This document shows positions 43,483-52,790 of a stretch of DNA of 64,000 nt, piece by piece (the stretch's first letter is position 1; each line of letters starts with the position of its first letter). The notes beneath the pieces are model-generated. The model did no database searches and was not told where the DNA came from. It was given only the letters and a program-made list of their open reading frames with translations. The DNA is taken from assembly GCF_000421765.1 (NCBI RefSeq), contig NZ_ATXQ01000005.1, positions 1-64,000 of the forward strand, written 5' to 3'. Made by a program: the position numbers and the translations under genes. The DNA is from Denitrificimonas caeni DSM 24390 (lineage in GTDB: Bacteria > Pseudomonadota > Gammaproteobacteria > Pseudomonadales > Pseudomonadaceae).

Positions 43483-44616
43483 TCATAGCCAATCTTGATA
43501 GAAACACGCTAGCTTTGTTACAAGATCTGGCAATTTTCTTTGCTGCGCACTCCACTGTATAGCATGCTTTTGTAGGCTTTCTTCATGTTTTATCAGCTGC
43601 GGCCAAGCGCGGCCTATATCACCTGCCGTATTCCATGCCAGCCACGCATCTTCTAAAACAGCTTTAACATCCGAACTCAAGCCTTTGTTATATATAGATA
43701 AGAACGCTGCAAGCTTATCTAAATGCACGTCCTCTTGCTGTGGATAAATCTGCCAAACAAAGGGTTTAGCAGCCCACTGCGCACGCACAAAAGAATCTTC
43801 ACCACGGACACAATTAAAATCACAACTCCACAGCAATCGATCAAAATCTTCTTGTTGGATATAAGGCAAAACCTGCACTTTTAAGTTGCCACGCTGATAA
43901 AGCTGCTTGCCATGCAGTTCAGGTAACTCGAAATACTGCGCTAACAGCGCAAGCGCAGGTCCCTGCAAGACCAACAGATGATTGATCTTGCTATCACTAC
44001 TTAACGCCTCAAACCAACCTAGCAGACTCGGATTAGCATAAGAAAACAAACTGATTAAGCGCTCATCCGCTTTCACCTGCACATCCAGCGTGGCTAAGAA
44101 CTGCGCACGCTGCTCTGTGCTTTGCAAAGCATCGCGCTGATCTAATAATTTAGCCTCACGCAGCAATCCACCGGTTTGCTCAGTAAAACCGGGGAAAAAG
44201 AAGTATTTTTGTAAACCGCCAGCTTGTAACGAAGGTAAAGCATGGCACTCAGCCGCCCACGGCTCTGCGGTTAAGTATTCTAAGTTCAGCCACAGCACCT
44301 TCTGTTTGCTGCACATCAAGTCGATATAGCTTTCCGGCAGCTGACAGGCAAAGGCCTCAATCACCACATCGGCACTGACTAAATCTGTAGCAGCAAACTC
44401 ATCGTACCAACGCGCAATCTGCACACCTTCAATCGTCTGCCAGTCCGCTTGCATCGCAACAGCCGGACAAATACGCTGAAACGCCTGCAGATCATCGACC
44501 CATAAGCGCACGGCAAAATTGTGCTCTTGGCTAAATTGCCGCGCCAGACGCCAAGTCACTCCGATATCACCGAAATTATCAATCACTCGGCAAAAAATAT
44601 CCCAAGTTGCGCGCAT
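43483..44616 (-). CDS. earP: EF-P arginine rhamnosyltransferase EarP
   Basis: A 377-residue GT-B glycosyltransferase that transfers rhamnose from dTDP-rhamnose to Arg32 of EF-P. The N-terminal motif DIFCRVIDNFGDIGVTWRLA gives Asp13 and Asp17. The C-terminal motif CVRGEDSFVRAQW gives Arg271, Glu273 and Asp274. These are the positions known to matter in Pseudomonas EarP. It sits 44 bp upstream of efp. The dTDP-rhamnose genes (rmlABCD) are not in the window and must be elsewhere. Confidence 0.95.
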   Translation of the reverse strand: MRATWDIFCRVIDNFGDIGVTWRLARQFSQEHNFAVRLWVDDLQAFQRICPAVAMQADWQTIEGVQIARWYDEFAATDLVSADVVIEAFACQLPESYIDLMCSKQKVLWLNLEYLTAEPWAAECHALPSLQAGGLQKYFFFPGFTEQTGGLLREAKLLDQRDALQSTEQRAQFLATLDVQVKADERLISLFSYANPSLLGWFEALSSDSKINHLLVLQGPALALLAQYFELPELHGKQLYQRGNLKVQVLPYIQQEDFDRLLWSCDFNCVRGEDSFVRAQWAAKPFVWQIYPQQEDVHLDKLAAFLSIYNKGLSSDVKAVLEDAWLAWNTAGDIGRAWPQLIKHEESLQKHAIQWSAQQRKLPDLVTKLACFYQDWL

Positions 44617-44695
44617 CGAGCCAGCCTATTAGTGTGATTATTTAATTGTGCTAATGCACTTTTTAAGCTTTAGATTAACAAACAGCAGATGAAAA

Positions 44696-44721
44696 AAAAC
44701 CCTTGATTACTCAAGGGTTTT
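44696..44721. terminator. terminator hairpin downstream of tRNA-Ser
   Basis: AAAACCCTTGA and TCAAGGGTTTT pair around the loop TTAC. A run of A residues on the left and T residues on the right makes it work on both strands, mainly ending the tRNA-Ser transcript (minus strand). Confidence 0.8.
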
Positions 44722-44731
44722 TAAGGCTGTA

Positions 44732-44821
44732 TGGCGGTGAAGGTGGGATTCGAACCCACGATAAGATTTCTCCTATACACGCTTTCCAGGCGAGCTCCTT
44801 CAGCCACTCGGACACTTCACC
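44732..44821 (-). tRNA. tRNA-Ser (anticodon GGA)
   Basis: A 90-nt tRNA including encoded CCA. Acceptor stem GGTGAAG pairs with CTTCACC. The anticodon loop CTGGAAA gives GGA. A long variable arm (TATAGGAGAAATCTTAT region) identifies a serine tRNA. It decodes UCC and UCU. Confidence 0.97.
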
Positions 44822-44911
44822 GCAAACTCACTAACAGGCAATCATTGTAGCGAGGCGCGCTAATATAGCCGAACAGCTTAGCGATGGCAAATATTCATTT
44901 TTATCAGCGCT

Positions 44912-45340
44912 TTACAGTGTTTTTTTGCACTCGGTAGACTTGCGCTCAAGCATTTGCTGTAAAACAGCCGCATCCAGCAAAGCAATCAGCTCGTTCTGAA
45001 ACAACGCCAGCGCATGCAAAGCTGGCATCTCGCGCAACGCCGCCAGTATTGCTGGTAGCGGATAAACACACTGCACTGGCAGCTCTATTAGTTCCGCAGC
45101 TGCGCTCAACCCTAGTCGCCAGGCTTGTCCTGCATTACCCTGCAATTCGAGCCATTGCACCGCAGCTGATTCGGCGCTTGCTAAGGGCGCAGTAAACAGT
45201 TCGGAAAAATTACCCAGTACCTCAGTAGCTAAGCGATCAAACTGTCCTTGCTTTTTTACCGCGCTTGCCTCAATTGCATAACACTGGCCCTGATGACGAA
45301 ATAGCACCACAGGCAAATAAGTTATCACTCTGCTGCTCAT
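44912..45340 (-). CDS. CheW-like adaptor, second copy
   Basis: A 142-residue diverged CheW-like protein, last gene of the chemosensory operon. It keeps the CheW fold order, ending in ALALFQNELIALLDAAVLQQ, but lacks the strong central motif of the first CheW. I start at 45340 (MSSRVITY) because ATGA overlaps the upstream stop; a start at 45358 adds six residues. Two CheW proteins in one operon are also found in the Wsp system, where they are not interchangeable. Confidence 0.82.
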   Translation of the reverse strand: MSSRVITYLPVVLFRHQGQCYAIEASAVKKQGQFDRLATEVLGNFSELFTAPLASAESAAVQWLELQGNAGQAWRLGLSAAAELIELPVQCVYPLPAILAALREMPALHALALFQNELIALLDAAVLQQMLERKSTECKKTL

Positions 45341-45861
45341 GCCTGACCTGTTTGCCAAGCATTAAAAAGCGCATCAACGTCTAAAACAGCTACGGCCAGC
45401 CCATTAAACTGCAATAAGCCACTCACATAAGGCTTGAGGTAATCAGGTAGTGCTTCTGGCGGTGGCTGCACTTGGTTTTGCGCGACATCCAGCACGTCCA
45501 GTAGTCGATCGACACGCAAGCCACTATGCATGTGTTTGCTGCGTGCCAATAAGATAGAGGTCAAATGCAAAGAGCTTTTTTCCACCGTGTTTGGCAGTTG
45601 CATTAGTGCATGCAATTGAATGACTGACTCAATATTGCCGCGGACATTGATCACGCCCTCAACCGAGGCAGGCATACCTGGTACAAAAAAAACAGTTTCA
45701 GTGCCAGGTAATACTTCTTTGACTGACTCACCAGCAAGAGCAAAATGCTGCTCGCCCAAGCTAAAAATCACCAGTTTAATAACAGGCTCATCCACATCAA
45801 CAATGTCTTGATGCGAGTTCTGACGCTGACGTAAAACTTGCTCTAATTGACTATCACTCAT
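45337..45861 (-). CDS. CheW adaptor, first copy
   Basis: A 174-residue CheW protein that links receptors to CheA. IKLVIFSLGEQHFALAGESV starts the first barrel, the core motif is VEGVINVRGNIESVIQL, and the second barrel ends with LQFNGLAVAVLDVDALFN. It overlaps the end of the GGDEF gene by 8 bp and the second cheW by 4 bp, so translation of all three is coupled. Confidence 0.9.
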   Translation of the reverse strand: MSDSQLEQVLRQRQNSHQDIVDVDEPVIKLVIFSLGEQHFALAGESVKEVLPGTETVFFVPGMPASVEGVINVRGNIESVIQLHALMQLPNTVEKSSLHLTSILLARSKHMHSGLRVDRLLDVLDVAQNQVQPPPEALPDYLKPYVSGLLQFNGLAVAVLDVDALFNAWQTGQA

Positions 45862-47572
45862 CGCACATTTTACTCACTACGACTTGGTTACGCCCCTGCG
45901 ATTTAGCTTGATACAGCGCAGTATCAGCAGCCATGCGTAAATCCTCAGCACGATTGCAACCAGGGTACATGCTAATACCTGCACTAAAAGTACAGGAAAA
46001 CTGCTTCTGGCCGACATTAAAAATAATTTCCGAAAAGTCTTCGCGCAACTCATTGACCAGTTTCTCAGCAGTGTCGCTACTGATGTCTTTGAGCAATAAA
46101 GCAAACTCTTCGCCGCCATAACGACCAATTACATCGGTATTTCTTAAGCGATGTTTAAGCAAGCGAGATAAAGCCACAATCACTTGGTCGCCAGCCATAT
46201 GCCCATGAGTATCATTAACACTTTTAAAAGCATCAAGATCGAGCATCACCATGACTAGTTTTTCTTGATGCCGTACGGCATGCGCTAGCGAGGAAACCAG
46301 TATTTCGGTGGTCGTCGTGTGATTATATAAGCCAGTAAGACTGTCGCGCGCCATTAAACCTCGTAAGGTACGCATACGCTCAGCACGCAAAGCTACTGCA
46401 GACACCAACTCTGCAGGAACCACAGGCTTAGTAATAAAACCATCAACACCAGCCTCCATCGCACTAAATTGCTTTTGTGCATTGGTCTCTGTGGAAAGAA
46501 AAACAATCGGCAAACCAACATACTCAGGAATTTGCCGGACAATCGCTGCCAACTCAGCACCATTACAGACTGGCATATACATATCCACTAACATTAAGTC
46601 TGGGCTGAACACTTCAAGGGCTTCAAATATTTTTTCCGGATGATGAATCTGATGCACCAACATACCCGCTTCTTCTAAAATCAAGCTGTGGTATTCAGCA
46701 ACTTCTGGCTCATCATCAACGATTAAAATGCGCAACGGTTCTTGCAGCTTATCGCCGACCAACTCATCTAGCGCCGAGGCCAAATCCATGGGGTTCGCAG
46801 GCTTAACGAAATAGGCAGCACAACCTGCGCGTACAGCGCTAAGACGCGCTTCAAACACCTTGCGCCCCGATAAAACAATAGCCGGCAATTTATGCCCTGT
46901 GACATCCTTGATACTGACCAACTCATCTGTACCAGCAGTACGCCCGTGAGGAAAAAAAACATCCATAATCACTGCATCTGGACGCTTAGTCAGCACGGCC
47001 TCACGAAATGAGGATGTATCGGTAAAGTGCTCAACGTTATAGCCTAAAAAACGTAATTGATGTACCAAGTAATGCACTTGCTCTGGTTCATCATCACAAA
47101 TATAAATAAGTGGGCCTTGCCCCTGAAATATCTCTGTATCAGATTGCCCAATCTCAAAATAAGGGGAGCTTTGCGTATGATCTTGAGCATTGTCAGACGC
47201 GATTAAAATGTGCATTTGTGCTTGCAGCTGACTCAAAAACTCGCTAAGAATGCCTAATAAGTCGGAAGGCATAGCCTGTACTGATAGATCAATAATACCT
47301 TGCATGTAATGTTCTGCATGCTCAGCAACATCTGCTAAAGCAGTGAAACCAAAAGATTTTCCAGTGCCATTTAAACTATGAAAAGCCCTGTGCAACTCCT
47401 GTAAGGCTGTAACATTTATTGGCGACTCCGAACTCAAAATAGCCATCTGCTGCTGGGCTTGCTCAAGACGTACAGGCAACTGATTAACAAAATTAATTCT
47501 TAAGCGTGCAATCTTATTTTGTAGCGTCGGTTTGTTCAGGTTCATAAAGGTTTGGCTCTGGTTTATTAGCAT
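45854..47572 (-). CDS. Hpt-REC-REC-GGDEF diguanylate cyclase
   Basis: A 572-residue output protein. An Hpt-like domain is near residues 20-110 (ELHRAFHSLNGTGKSFGF; the usual Lys after His is Asn). Two receiver domains follow: IYICDDEPEQ with acceptor in AVIMDVFFPHG, and ILIVDDEPEVAEYH with acceptor in LMLVDMYMPVCNG. The C-terminal GGDEF domain has the active site GGEEF (about 486-490). RNTD about five residues earlier fits the product-inhibition (I) site. Being inside a che operon, it is likely to make c-di-GMP when phosphorylated by CheA. The Wsp equivalent, WspR, has one receiver only. It overlaps the upstream receiver gene by 7 bp. Confidence 0.92.
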   Translation of the reverse strand: MLINQSQTFMNLNKPTLQNKIARLRINFVNQLPVRLEQAQQQMAILSSESPINVTALQELHRAFHSLNGTGKSFGFTALADVAEHAEHYMQGIIDLSVQAMPSDLLGILSEFLSQLQAQMHILIASDNAQDHTQSSPYFEIGQSDTEIFQGQGPLIYICDDEPEQVHYLVHQLRFLGYNVEHFTDTSSFREAVLTKRPDAVIMDVFFPHGRTAGTDELVSIKDVTGHKLPAIVLSGRKVFEARLSAVRAGCAAYFVKPANPMDLASALDELVGDKLQEPLRILIVDDEPEVAEYHSLILEEAGMLVHQIHHPEKIFEALEVFSPDLMLVDMYMPVCNGAELAAIVRQIPEYVGLPIVFLSTETNAQKQFSAMEAGVDGFITKPVVPAELVSAVALRAERMRTLRGLMARDSLTGLYNHTTTTEILVSSLAHAVRHQEKLVMVMLDLDAFKSVNDTHGHMAGDQVIVALSRLLKHRLRNTDVIGRYGGEEFALLLKDISSDTAEKLVNELREDFSEIIFNVGQKQFSCTFSAGISMYPGCNRAEDLRMAADTALYQAKSQGRNQVVVSKMCDE

Positions 47573-47940
47573 GTTATCGCGTCGCGTGCAGCCATGACTG
47601 CATCAATAGCGGCAGGTAAGCTTTCATCCATACTAAAATCTTTCATGATACAAGCATCTAAGTTAGGTTCTTTAGCTCGCAGCGCTGCAGGATCGTCACC
47701 ACTGAGCAAAATAAAAGGCAAGTTAAGCCCTTGCTCACGTAGCTCACGAAATAACTCAATACCGCTCATTAGTGGCATGTTTAAATCACTAACAATCAAC
47801 TCGATAGCAGATTGCTGACCCAGCAACTCGATTGCGTGCAGCGCATTTTCGGCCTGAAACACATGATGACCTTGATCTTCTAACACTGCTGTAATCATTT
47901 CCCCAGCAAGCTGATCGTCATCCACTACTAGAATTCGCAT
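47566..47940 (-). CDS. stand-alone response regulator receiver
   Basis: A 124-residue receiver domain, with the Asp pair in ILVVDDDQLAGEM, the acceptor in LIVSDLNMPLMSG, the Thr/Ser block FILLSGDDP and the Lys in CIMKDF. A start at 47940 (MRILVVDD) with GAGGGATG just upstream is preferred over a longer in-frame start. It sits between cheA and the GGDEF gene and may act as a phosphate sink or relay. Confidence 0.87.
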   Translation of the reverse strand: MRILVVDDDQLAGEMITAVLEDQGHHVFQAENALHAIELLGQQSAIELIVSDLNMPLMSGIELFRELREQGLNLPFILLSGDDPAALRAKEPNLDACIMKDFSMDESLPAAIDAVMAARDAITC

Positions 47941-47962
47941 GTCATCCCTCTCCCTTGGTTCT

Positions 47963-50113
47963 TTAGTCGAGCAGTACTTTAAGGGTGTCAACCAAGCTAT
48001 TCTGGTCAAAACTGCCTTTAACAATATAGGCATCAGCACCGACCTCAATACCACGGCGGCGGTCACTTTCCTTTTCTCTCGATGTAATGATAATTATTGG
48101 GCACTCTTGGTAGCGCTCATGTTCGCGTAAGCGCGCAGTCAAGGTAAAGCCATCCATTATGGGCATCTCAACATCGGTTAACACCGCATCAAACTGTTCC
48201 GCTAAAGCTTTATCCAGGCCTTCTTGGCCATGCTCGGCAAGCGTGACATGATAGCCCCAAGCTTCCAGCACATCACGCTCAATTTCACGGGTATTGAGCG
48301 AGTCATCCACAACTAAAATGCGTTTTTTCGGCTTTTCTTGATCAGTTTGAGCACGACGATTTGCTGGCTGCCGAGCTTTACGAGCGATATCCAAAACATA
48401 AGGTACATGGATCAAGCTTACCAACTCATTATGACCAATGGTCACCATCCCCGATATAAGAGGATTGGAACGCAAGTGCTCAGGTAGCTGTTTAATCACC
48501 AAATCGCGCTCATCCAGCAACTCATCGACAATTAAAGCCAGCTTTTCGTTGTGCACACGAATAACCAATAATAAAAGATCACTGCGCGTGCGACTCAGAG
48601 ACCTTTTCGGTGCGCTTGCTTGCGGCAGCTTCAATAAATCAACCAACTGAATCACAGGCACAAATTCATTACGAATAATCACCGCATTGCGATCAGCTAC
48701 ACTGATTAACGCACTTGGAGCGACACTGATTAACTCTGTGACATATTGTGCGGTAAAACCTAGCACCTGCTCTCCAGCCCGAATAAGCAAAACGCGCATC
48801 ATCGCTAACGACAACGGTAGCCGTAAAGTAAAACAGGTGCCCTTATCAATGCGCGTGTGCAGACTGATCACGCCTTGCAAATCATCGACAATCGAACGTT
48901 TCACCACATCCATGCCAACACCGCGCCCAGAAAACTCAGTAATTATGTTACTGGTTGAAAAGCCGGGTTCAAAAATCAAATCAGAGACTTGCTGCTCACT
49001 CATTTCAGCTAATTGTTCGCTGCTGACCAAACCTTTTTTCAAGGCTTTATCGCGAATTGTTGCTAAAGATAAACCCTGACCATCGTCACGCACTTCGAGT
49101 ACAACCCATCCACCATCCTGACGCGCACTGATTTGCAAAAGCCCCTGCACTGGCTTGCCTTTTTGCTGTCGAATATCAGGAGTTTCAATGCCGTGATCTA
49201 AAGCATTACGCAACAGATGGATAATTGGATCAGCCAGCTGATCAATCATTTGTCGATCCAGCTCGATCTCACTACCATAAATACGACACTCAACTTGTTT
49301 ACCGAGTGAGCGTGCCATATCCCGTACCAAGCGTGCCGCAGGATCAAGAACAATAGCTAAAGGCAACATGCGCATTTGTAAGGTTTTATCATGCAGTTCT
49401 TGCATCAAACTTTCTTGTGATAACACAATATCGCGCATATTGCGTGAAAACTGCTGCATAGCCACTGGCAAATGGCCTTGAAGCTGTTGTTGCAACTGCT
49501 GCTCAAGTTGTAGCGATGTGACAGCTAACTCACGCATGCCAGCATGGCTAGAGACCAACTCACCCATTAGTTTGATCAACTCATCCAGCTTATCCAGCTT
49601 AACCCGTACAGTATCACTGGCCGTTAAAGTGGGTTGCGCACTAGCGCTGCTTGAGCCCTGTGTTTTAAGCTCGCTTGATTTAAGTTCAGCAGACTCCACT
49701 GCTACAACGTTCAACACATCGCCTTCGGCTATAGCCGTCAACTGCTGGCAAAGCTGTGCATTAACAGAGCTCAATGCGTCAACCTGGCCGTGTTCAATCA
49801 ACTGCTGAACTTGATCAGATAACGCGTCCACTCCTTGATAGAGCAAAGCAATAACTGGCGGATTAACCGTTACACGCTCTTCACGTAATGCACTCAGCAG
49901 ATCTTCTAAACTGTGCGAGACCTGAGTGATCGGCTCAAGCTTAAGCATCCTTGAAGAGCCTTTCAGGGTATGCACAGAGCGGAATAGACTATTAATTTTT
50001 TCAGCGCTGACAGCGCCTTGCTCAATTTCAGCAAGACCACTGGCAAGTCGTCCTAAATGCTCTTTGGCTTCTTCAACAAAGCGGCCAATAAACTTTTTAA
50101 TGTCCAGCGCCAT
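47963..50113 (-). CDS. CheA-type hybrid histidine kinase (Hpt-HATPase-CheW-REC)
   Basis: A 716-residue CheA. The Hpt domain has His48 in SVHTLKGSSRM, followed by the dimerisation and ATPase parts (HLLRNALDHGIE, DDGQGLSLATIR, FSGRGVGMDVVK), a CheW-like domain, and a C-terminal receiver (ILVVDDSLNTREIER, acceptor in AVLTDVEMPIMDG). The fused receiver is the WspE/FrzE-type layout, not the plain flagellar CheA. It starts 2 bp from the cheR stop. Confidence 0.93.
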   Translation of the reverse strand: MALDIKKFIGRFVEEAKEHLGRLASGLAEIEQGAVSAEKINSLFRSVHTLKGSSRMLKLEPITQVSHSLEDLLSALREERVTVNPPVIALLYQGVDALSDQVQQLIEHGQVDALSSVNAQLCQQLTAIAEGDVLNVVAVESAELKSSELKTQGSSSASAQPTLTASDTVRVKLDKLDELIKLMGELVSSHAGMRELAVTSLQLEQQLQQQLQGHLPVAMQQFSRNMRDIVLSQESLMQELHDKTLQMRMLPLAIVLDPAARLVRDMARSLGKQVECRIYGSEIELDRQMIDQLADPIIHLLRNALDHGIETPDIRQQKGKPVQGLLQISARQDGGWVVLEVRDDGQGLSLATIRDKALKKGLVSSEQLAEMSEQQVSDLIFEPGFSTSNIITEFSGRGVGMDVVKRSIVDDLQGVISLHTRIDKGTCFTLRLPLSLAMMRVLLIRAGEQVLGFTAQYVTELISVAPSALISVADRNAVIIRNEFVPVIQLVDLLKLPQASAPKRSLSRTRSDLLLLVIRVHNEKLALIVDELLDERDLVIKQLPEHLRSNPLISGMVTIGHNELVSLIHVPYVLDIARKARQPANRRAQTDQEKPKKRILVVDDSLNTREIERDVLEAWGYHVTLAEHGQEGLDKALAEQFDAVLTDVEMPIMDGFTLTARLREHERYQECPIIIITSREKESDRRRGIEVGADAYIVKGSFDQNSLVDTLKVLLD

Positions 50114-50115
50114 AA

Positions 50116-51654
50116 TCAGTATCCCGCCCTTGTCGTCTGCATACCGTTGCTCAGTTGCTCGATATGACGCTTACTCAGAAACACCACATCCCCGACCGGT
50201 AGCGGTAACGGAATCCAAAGCATGCAATCACTTGCAGAAGGATTGTCAGATAGAATACGCATGACCGTTTGATAGGCTTTCAATGCTGCCGAAGCCTGCC
50301 CTTGCTGTCGACAAATATCGGCTAAATAGTAATGCGCAGGCCAACACTCAGGGCAACTGTAAATGACTTTTTTAAACCACTGCTGCGCGCCCGATAAATC
50401 ATTTTGCCATTTACAGCTGAGACCCTTAATCAGCATGCCATCAATCGACCAAGGCTCAGCACTTAAGGCTAGCTGCAGAAAATGTTCGGTTTCTTGGAAC
50501 TGCTGGTTATTCAACAGAATCCAGCTTTTCAATAAGTAAGCTGAATAATGCTGATGACCACTAGCGATCAAATGATCCAACAAATGCAATGCGCGCTGTG
50601 GCTCACCAAAACGCATCAGCTGTTGAATCCTCGCTAAATCCGGCACTCGCGCCTGCTCTACAGGAGGCTGGGCGACACTTTGCTTGTCAGTGAGTGACCT
50701 ATTAAATCGCGACGGCTCGATCGACTGCGCAGGCAAAAGACGCTCTTTGCGCACAAGTTCATGACTGCGCGCAACTGGATCAGCTTGTGTACGAACAGGT
50801 TGCGACCAGCTGAAAGCTTGGCTATTTACCGGCCGATAGACGTCACCTTTAATGAAAAAATATTGCCCTTCTTGTTCCGCAAGCTCAAAGACACCCAAAT
50901 CATTGCCAAGAATTTCTGAGCTGCCTAAAAACAAAATCGACTGCGCATTCATCAGTTCATTAAAGGTGTGCTGAATGACACGTCGTGTATCCGTATCAAA
51001 GTAAATCGAAACGTTGCGAAAAAAAACAATGTCGTAATTTTTAATATGCTCTGGAAAATCTGTCGCAAGCAAGTTCAAAGGATGAAAATGCACTTGCTTA
51101 CGCACTTCTTGCCTTAGGTGATAGCCATTGGTACTCGTTTGAAAATAACGTTCACGCCAATGCGGTTCAACGCCGCGAAAAGAAAACTCTGAATAAATAC
51201 CTTGGCGCGCTTTTTCCAAAATGCGTAGATCCAGATCGCCTGCATCAATATGAAATAGCTGCTCGGTTCGTTCGCCATAAGTATTCTGCAATGCCATCAC
51301 TAAGCTGTAAGGCTCTTCACCAGATGAGCAACCGGCACTGAGGATACGCACTGGACCAGCATCATTTTTATGTGCCAGCACTTGTGGTATTAAAACATCC
51401 ACAAGCAGCTGTATTTGTTCAGGCTCACGAAAAAAGTAGGTTTCATTCACCGTCAGCTGACTAATCAATTGCTCGAACGCCTGCTTATCGCTGCGGATTA
51501 ACCGTTTGTATTCTTGCAAGTTTTTACAGTTAGTCTGTGCCGCCCCACTCTCTAAAGCTTTATATAAACGATCTTCAGCAATGCCTTCAAGCACAAGGCC
51601 ACAGTGCTCATGCACGAGCTTCTTAACAGCCAATAAAACCGCCTGCATGCTCAT
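50116..51654 (-). CDS. CheR methyltransferase with C-terminal TPR domain
   Basis: A 512-residue CheR. The N-terminal part methylates receptor glutamates using SAM, with the SAM loop in ILSAGCSSGEEPYSLVMAL and later NYDIVFFRNVSIYFD. The C-terminal third (from about 340) has helical repeats consistent with TPRs (LLKSWILLNNQQFQETEHFL and WPAHYYLADICRQQG). This fusion is the WspC type. The ATG at 51654 overlaps the cheB stop in an ATGA, supporting this start over the longer in-frame one. Confidence 0.92.
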   Translation of the reverse strand: MSMQAVLLAVKKLVHEHCGLVLEGIAEDRLYKALESGAAQTNCKNLQEYKRLIRSDKQAFEQLISQLTVNETYFFREPEQIQLLVDVLIPQVLAHKNDAGPVRILSAGCSSGEEPYSLVMALQNTYGERTEQLFHIDAGDLDLRILEKARQGIYSEFSFRGVEPHWRERYFQTSTNGYHLRQEVRKQVHFHPLNLLATDFPEHIKNYDIVFFRNVSIYFDTDTRRVIQHTFNELMNAQSILFLGSSEILGNDLGVFELAEQEGQYFFIKGDVYRPVNSQAFSWSQPVRTQADPVARSHELVRKERLLPAQSIEPSRFNRSLTDKQSVAQPPVEQARVPDLARIQQLMRFGEPQRALHLLDHLIASGHQHYSAYLLKSWILLNNQQFQETEHFLQLALSAEPWSIDGMLIKGLSCKWQNDLSGAQQWFKKVIYSCPECWPAHYYLADICRQQGQASAALKAYQTVMRILSDNPSASDCMLWIPLPLPVGDVVFLSKRHIEQLSNGMQTTRAGY

Positions 51655-52745
51655 AACTCGCCTCGCTGCAAGGCTGAGCAATAGCCGGCAGGAGTTAAAA
51701 CAAGAATACGCTGCATCTCAGCCGCGAGGCATTTCAGTGGTAACTCACGCTGAATCACTCCTGACTTAACTGCTTCAGCATTCATGCCATAAATAACTGA
51801 GCTGGCTTCATCTTGCGCTAAGGTAATCCCGCCCTGTGCATGAATTGCCGTCATCCCTCGCGTACCATCACGACCCATTCCTGTCATGATGATGGCTATC
51901 GCATTACGGCCAAAGACTGTTGCGACAGAGCTTAATAGTTCATCACAACTTGGGTGATAAATATCGCTGTCAGCACGTGTTTTTAACTTAACCCTGCGAT
52001 CCGCACCAACCGTTAAATGCTGCTCAGAGGGCGATAGATAAACATTACCGGCGCGTAAGTATTCTCCATCCTCAGCAACCTTAACCGTCAGCCTGCATAA
52101 ACCAGACAGCCATTGCGCCATGCCTTCAATAAAGCCATCACTGATATGCTGGGCAATTAGAATCGGTGCAGAAAAACCAGCATCAAACTGAGTTAATAAG
52201 TGCGCTAAAGCTTGTGGCCCGCCCGTTGAAGATGCCAACACAAACACGTGCTGATAACTTGTTTCCTGATCAGTTGCTGAGATGGCTGCAGCTGGCCTGA
52301 ATACAGGCTCACTCATTGCCTCGCTCATTACCCGACGACGCAAACGGGTAATCACTGGTACGCCGGCCAACAAGCGCACCTGGTTTTGAAAGTGTTCGGC
52401 ATCTGCTGCATCATAAGTAGGCTTAGCCATCACGTCCAAGGCACCGCAGCGCAGAGCCTCATAAGCCATTTGTGCATCAGACTCATTGCTTACCACTAAA
52501 ATAGGCACAGCTTTTTCATGCATAATGTGCTCAATGGCTTCAATCCCGCTGATGCCGGGCATATTCAAGTCCATGGTCACCAAGTCAGGACGAAGTTGCT
52601 GCACCAACTCAATCGCCTCACGACCATTGCGCGCCTCGGCAACCACTTCGATATCTTGTTGATCTTCTAATAGCGTGCGTAAAATTTCGCGCGCGACATC
52701 ACTGTCATCAACAATTAAAACCCTGATTTTTTTGGGTGTCACCAT
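51651..52745 (-). CDS. CheB methylesterase
   Basis: A 364-residue response regulator-methylesterase. Receiver: VLIVDDSDVARE with acceptor Asp59 in VTMDLNMPG. Catalytic domain: Ser in ASSTGGPQAL, His in AQHISDGF, Asp in MTGMGRDGTRG. It removes methyl groups from the two receptors upstream and sets adaptation with CheR. The ATG at 52745 is preferred; a GTG at 52757 overlaps the ribosome binding site AGGAG. Confidence 0.93.
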   Translation of the reverse strand: MVTPKKIRVLIVDDSDVAREILRTLLEDQQDIEVVAEARNGREAIELVQQLRPDLVTMDLNMPGISGIEAIEHIMHEKAVPILVVSNESDAQMAYEALRCGALDVMAKPTYDAADAEHFQNQVRLLAGVPVITRLRRRVMSEAMSEPVFRPAAAISATDQETSYQHVFVLASSTGGPQALAHLLTQFDAGFSAPILIAQHISDGFIEGMAQWLSGLCRLTVKVAEDGEYLRAGNVYLSPSEQHLTVGADRRVKLKTRADSDIYHPSCDELLSSVATVFGRNAIAIIMTGMGRDGTRGMTAIHAQGGITLAQDEASSVIYGMNAEAVKSGVIQRELPLKCLAAEMQRILVLTPAGYCSALQRGEL

Positions 52746-52790
52746 TGTTTGAACCACTCCTGCAGCAACTGTTGCATACGCATGATCGCA

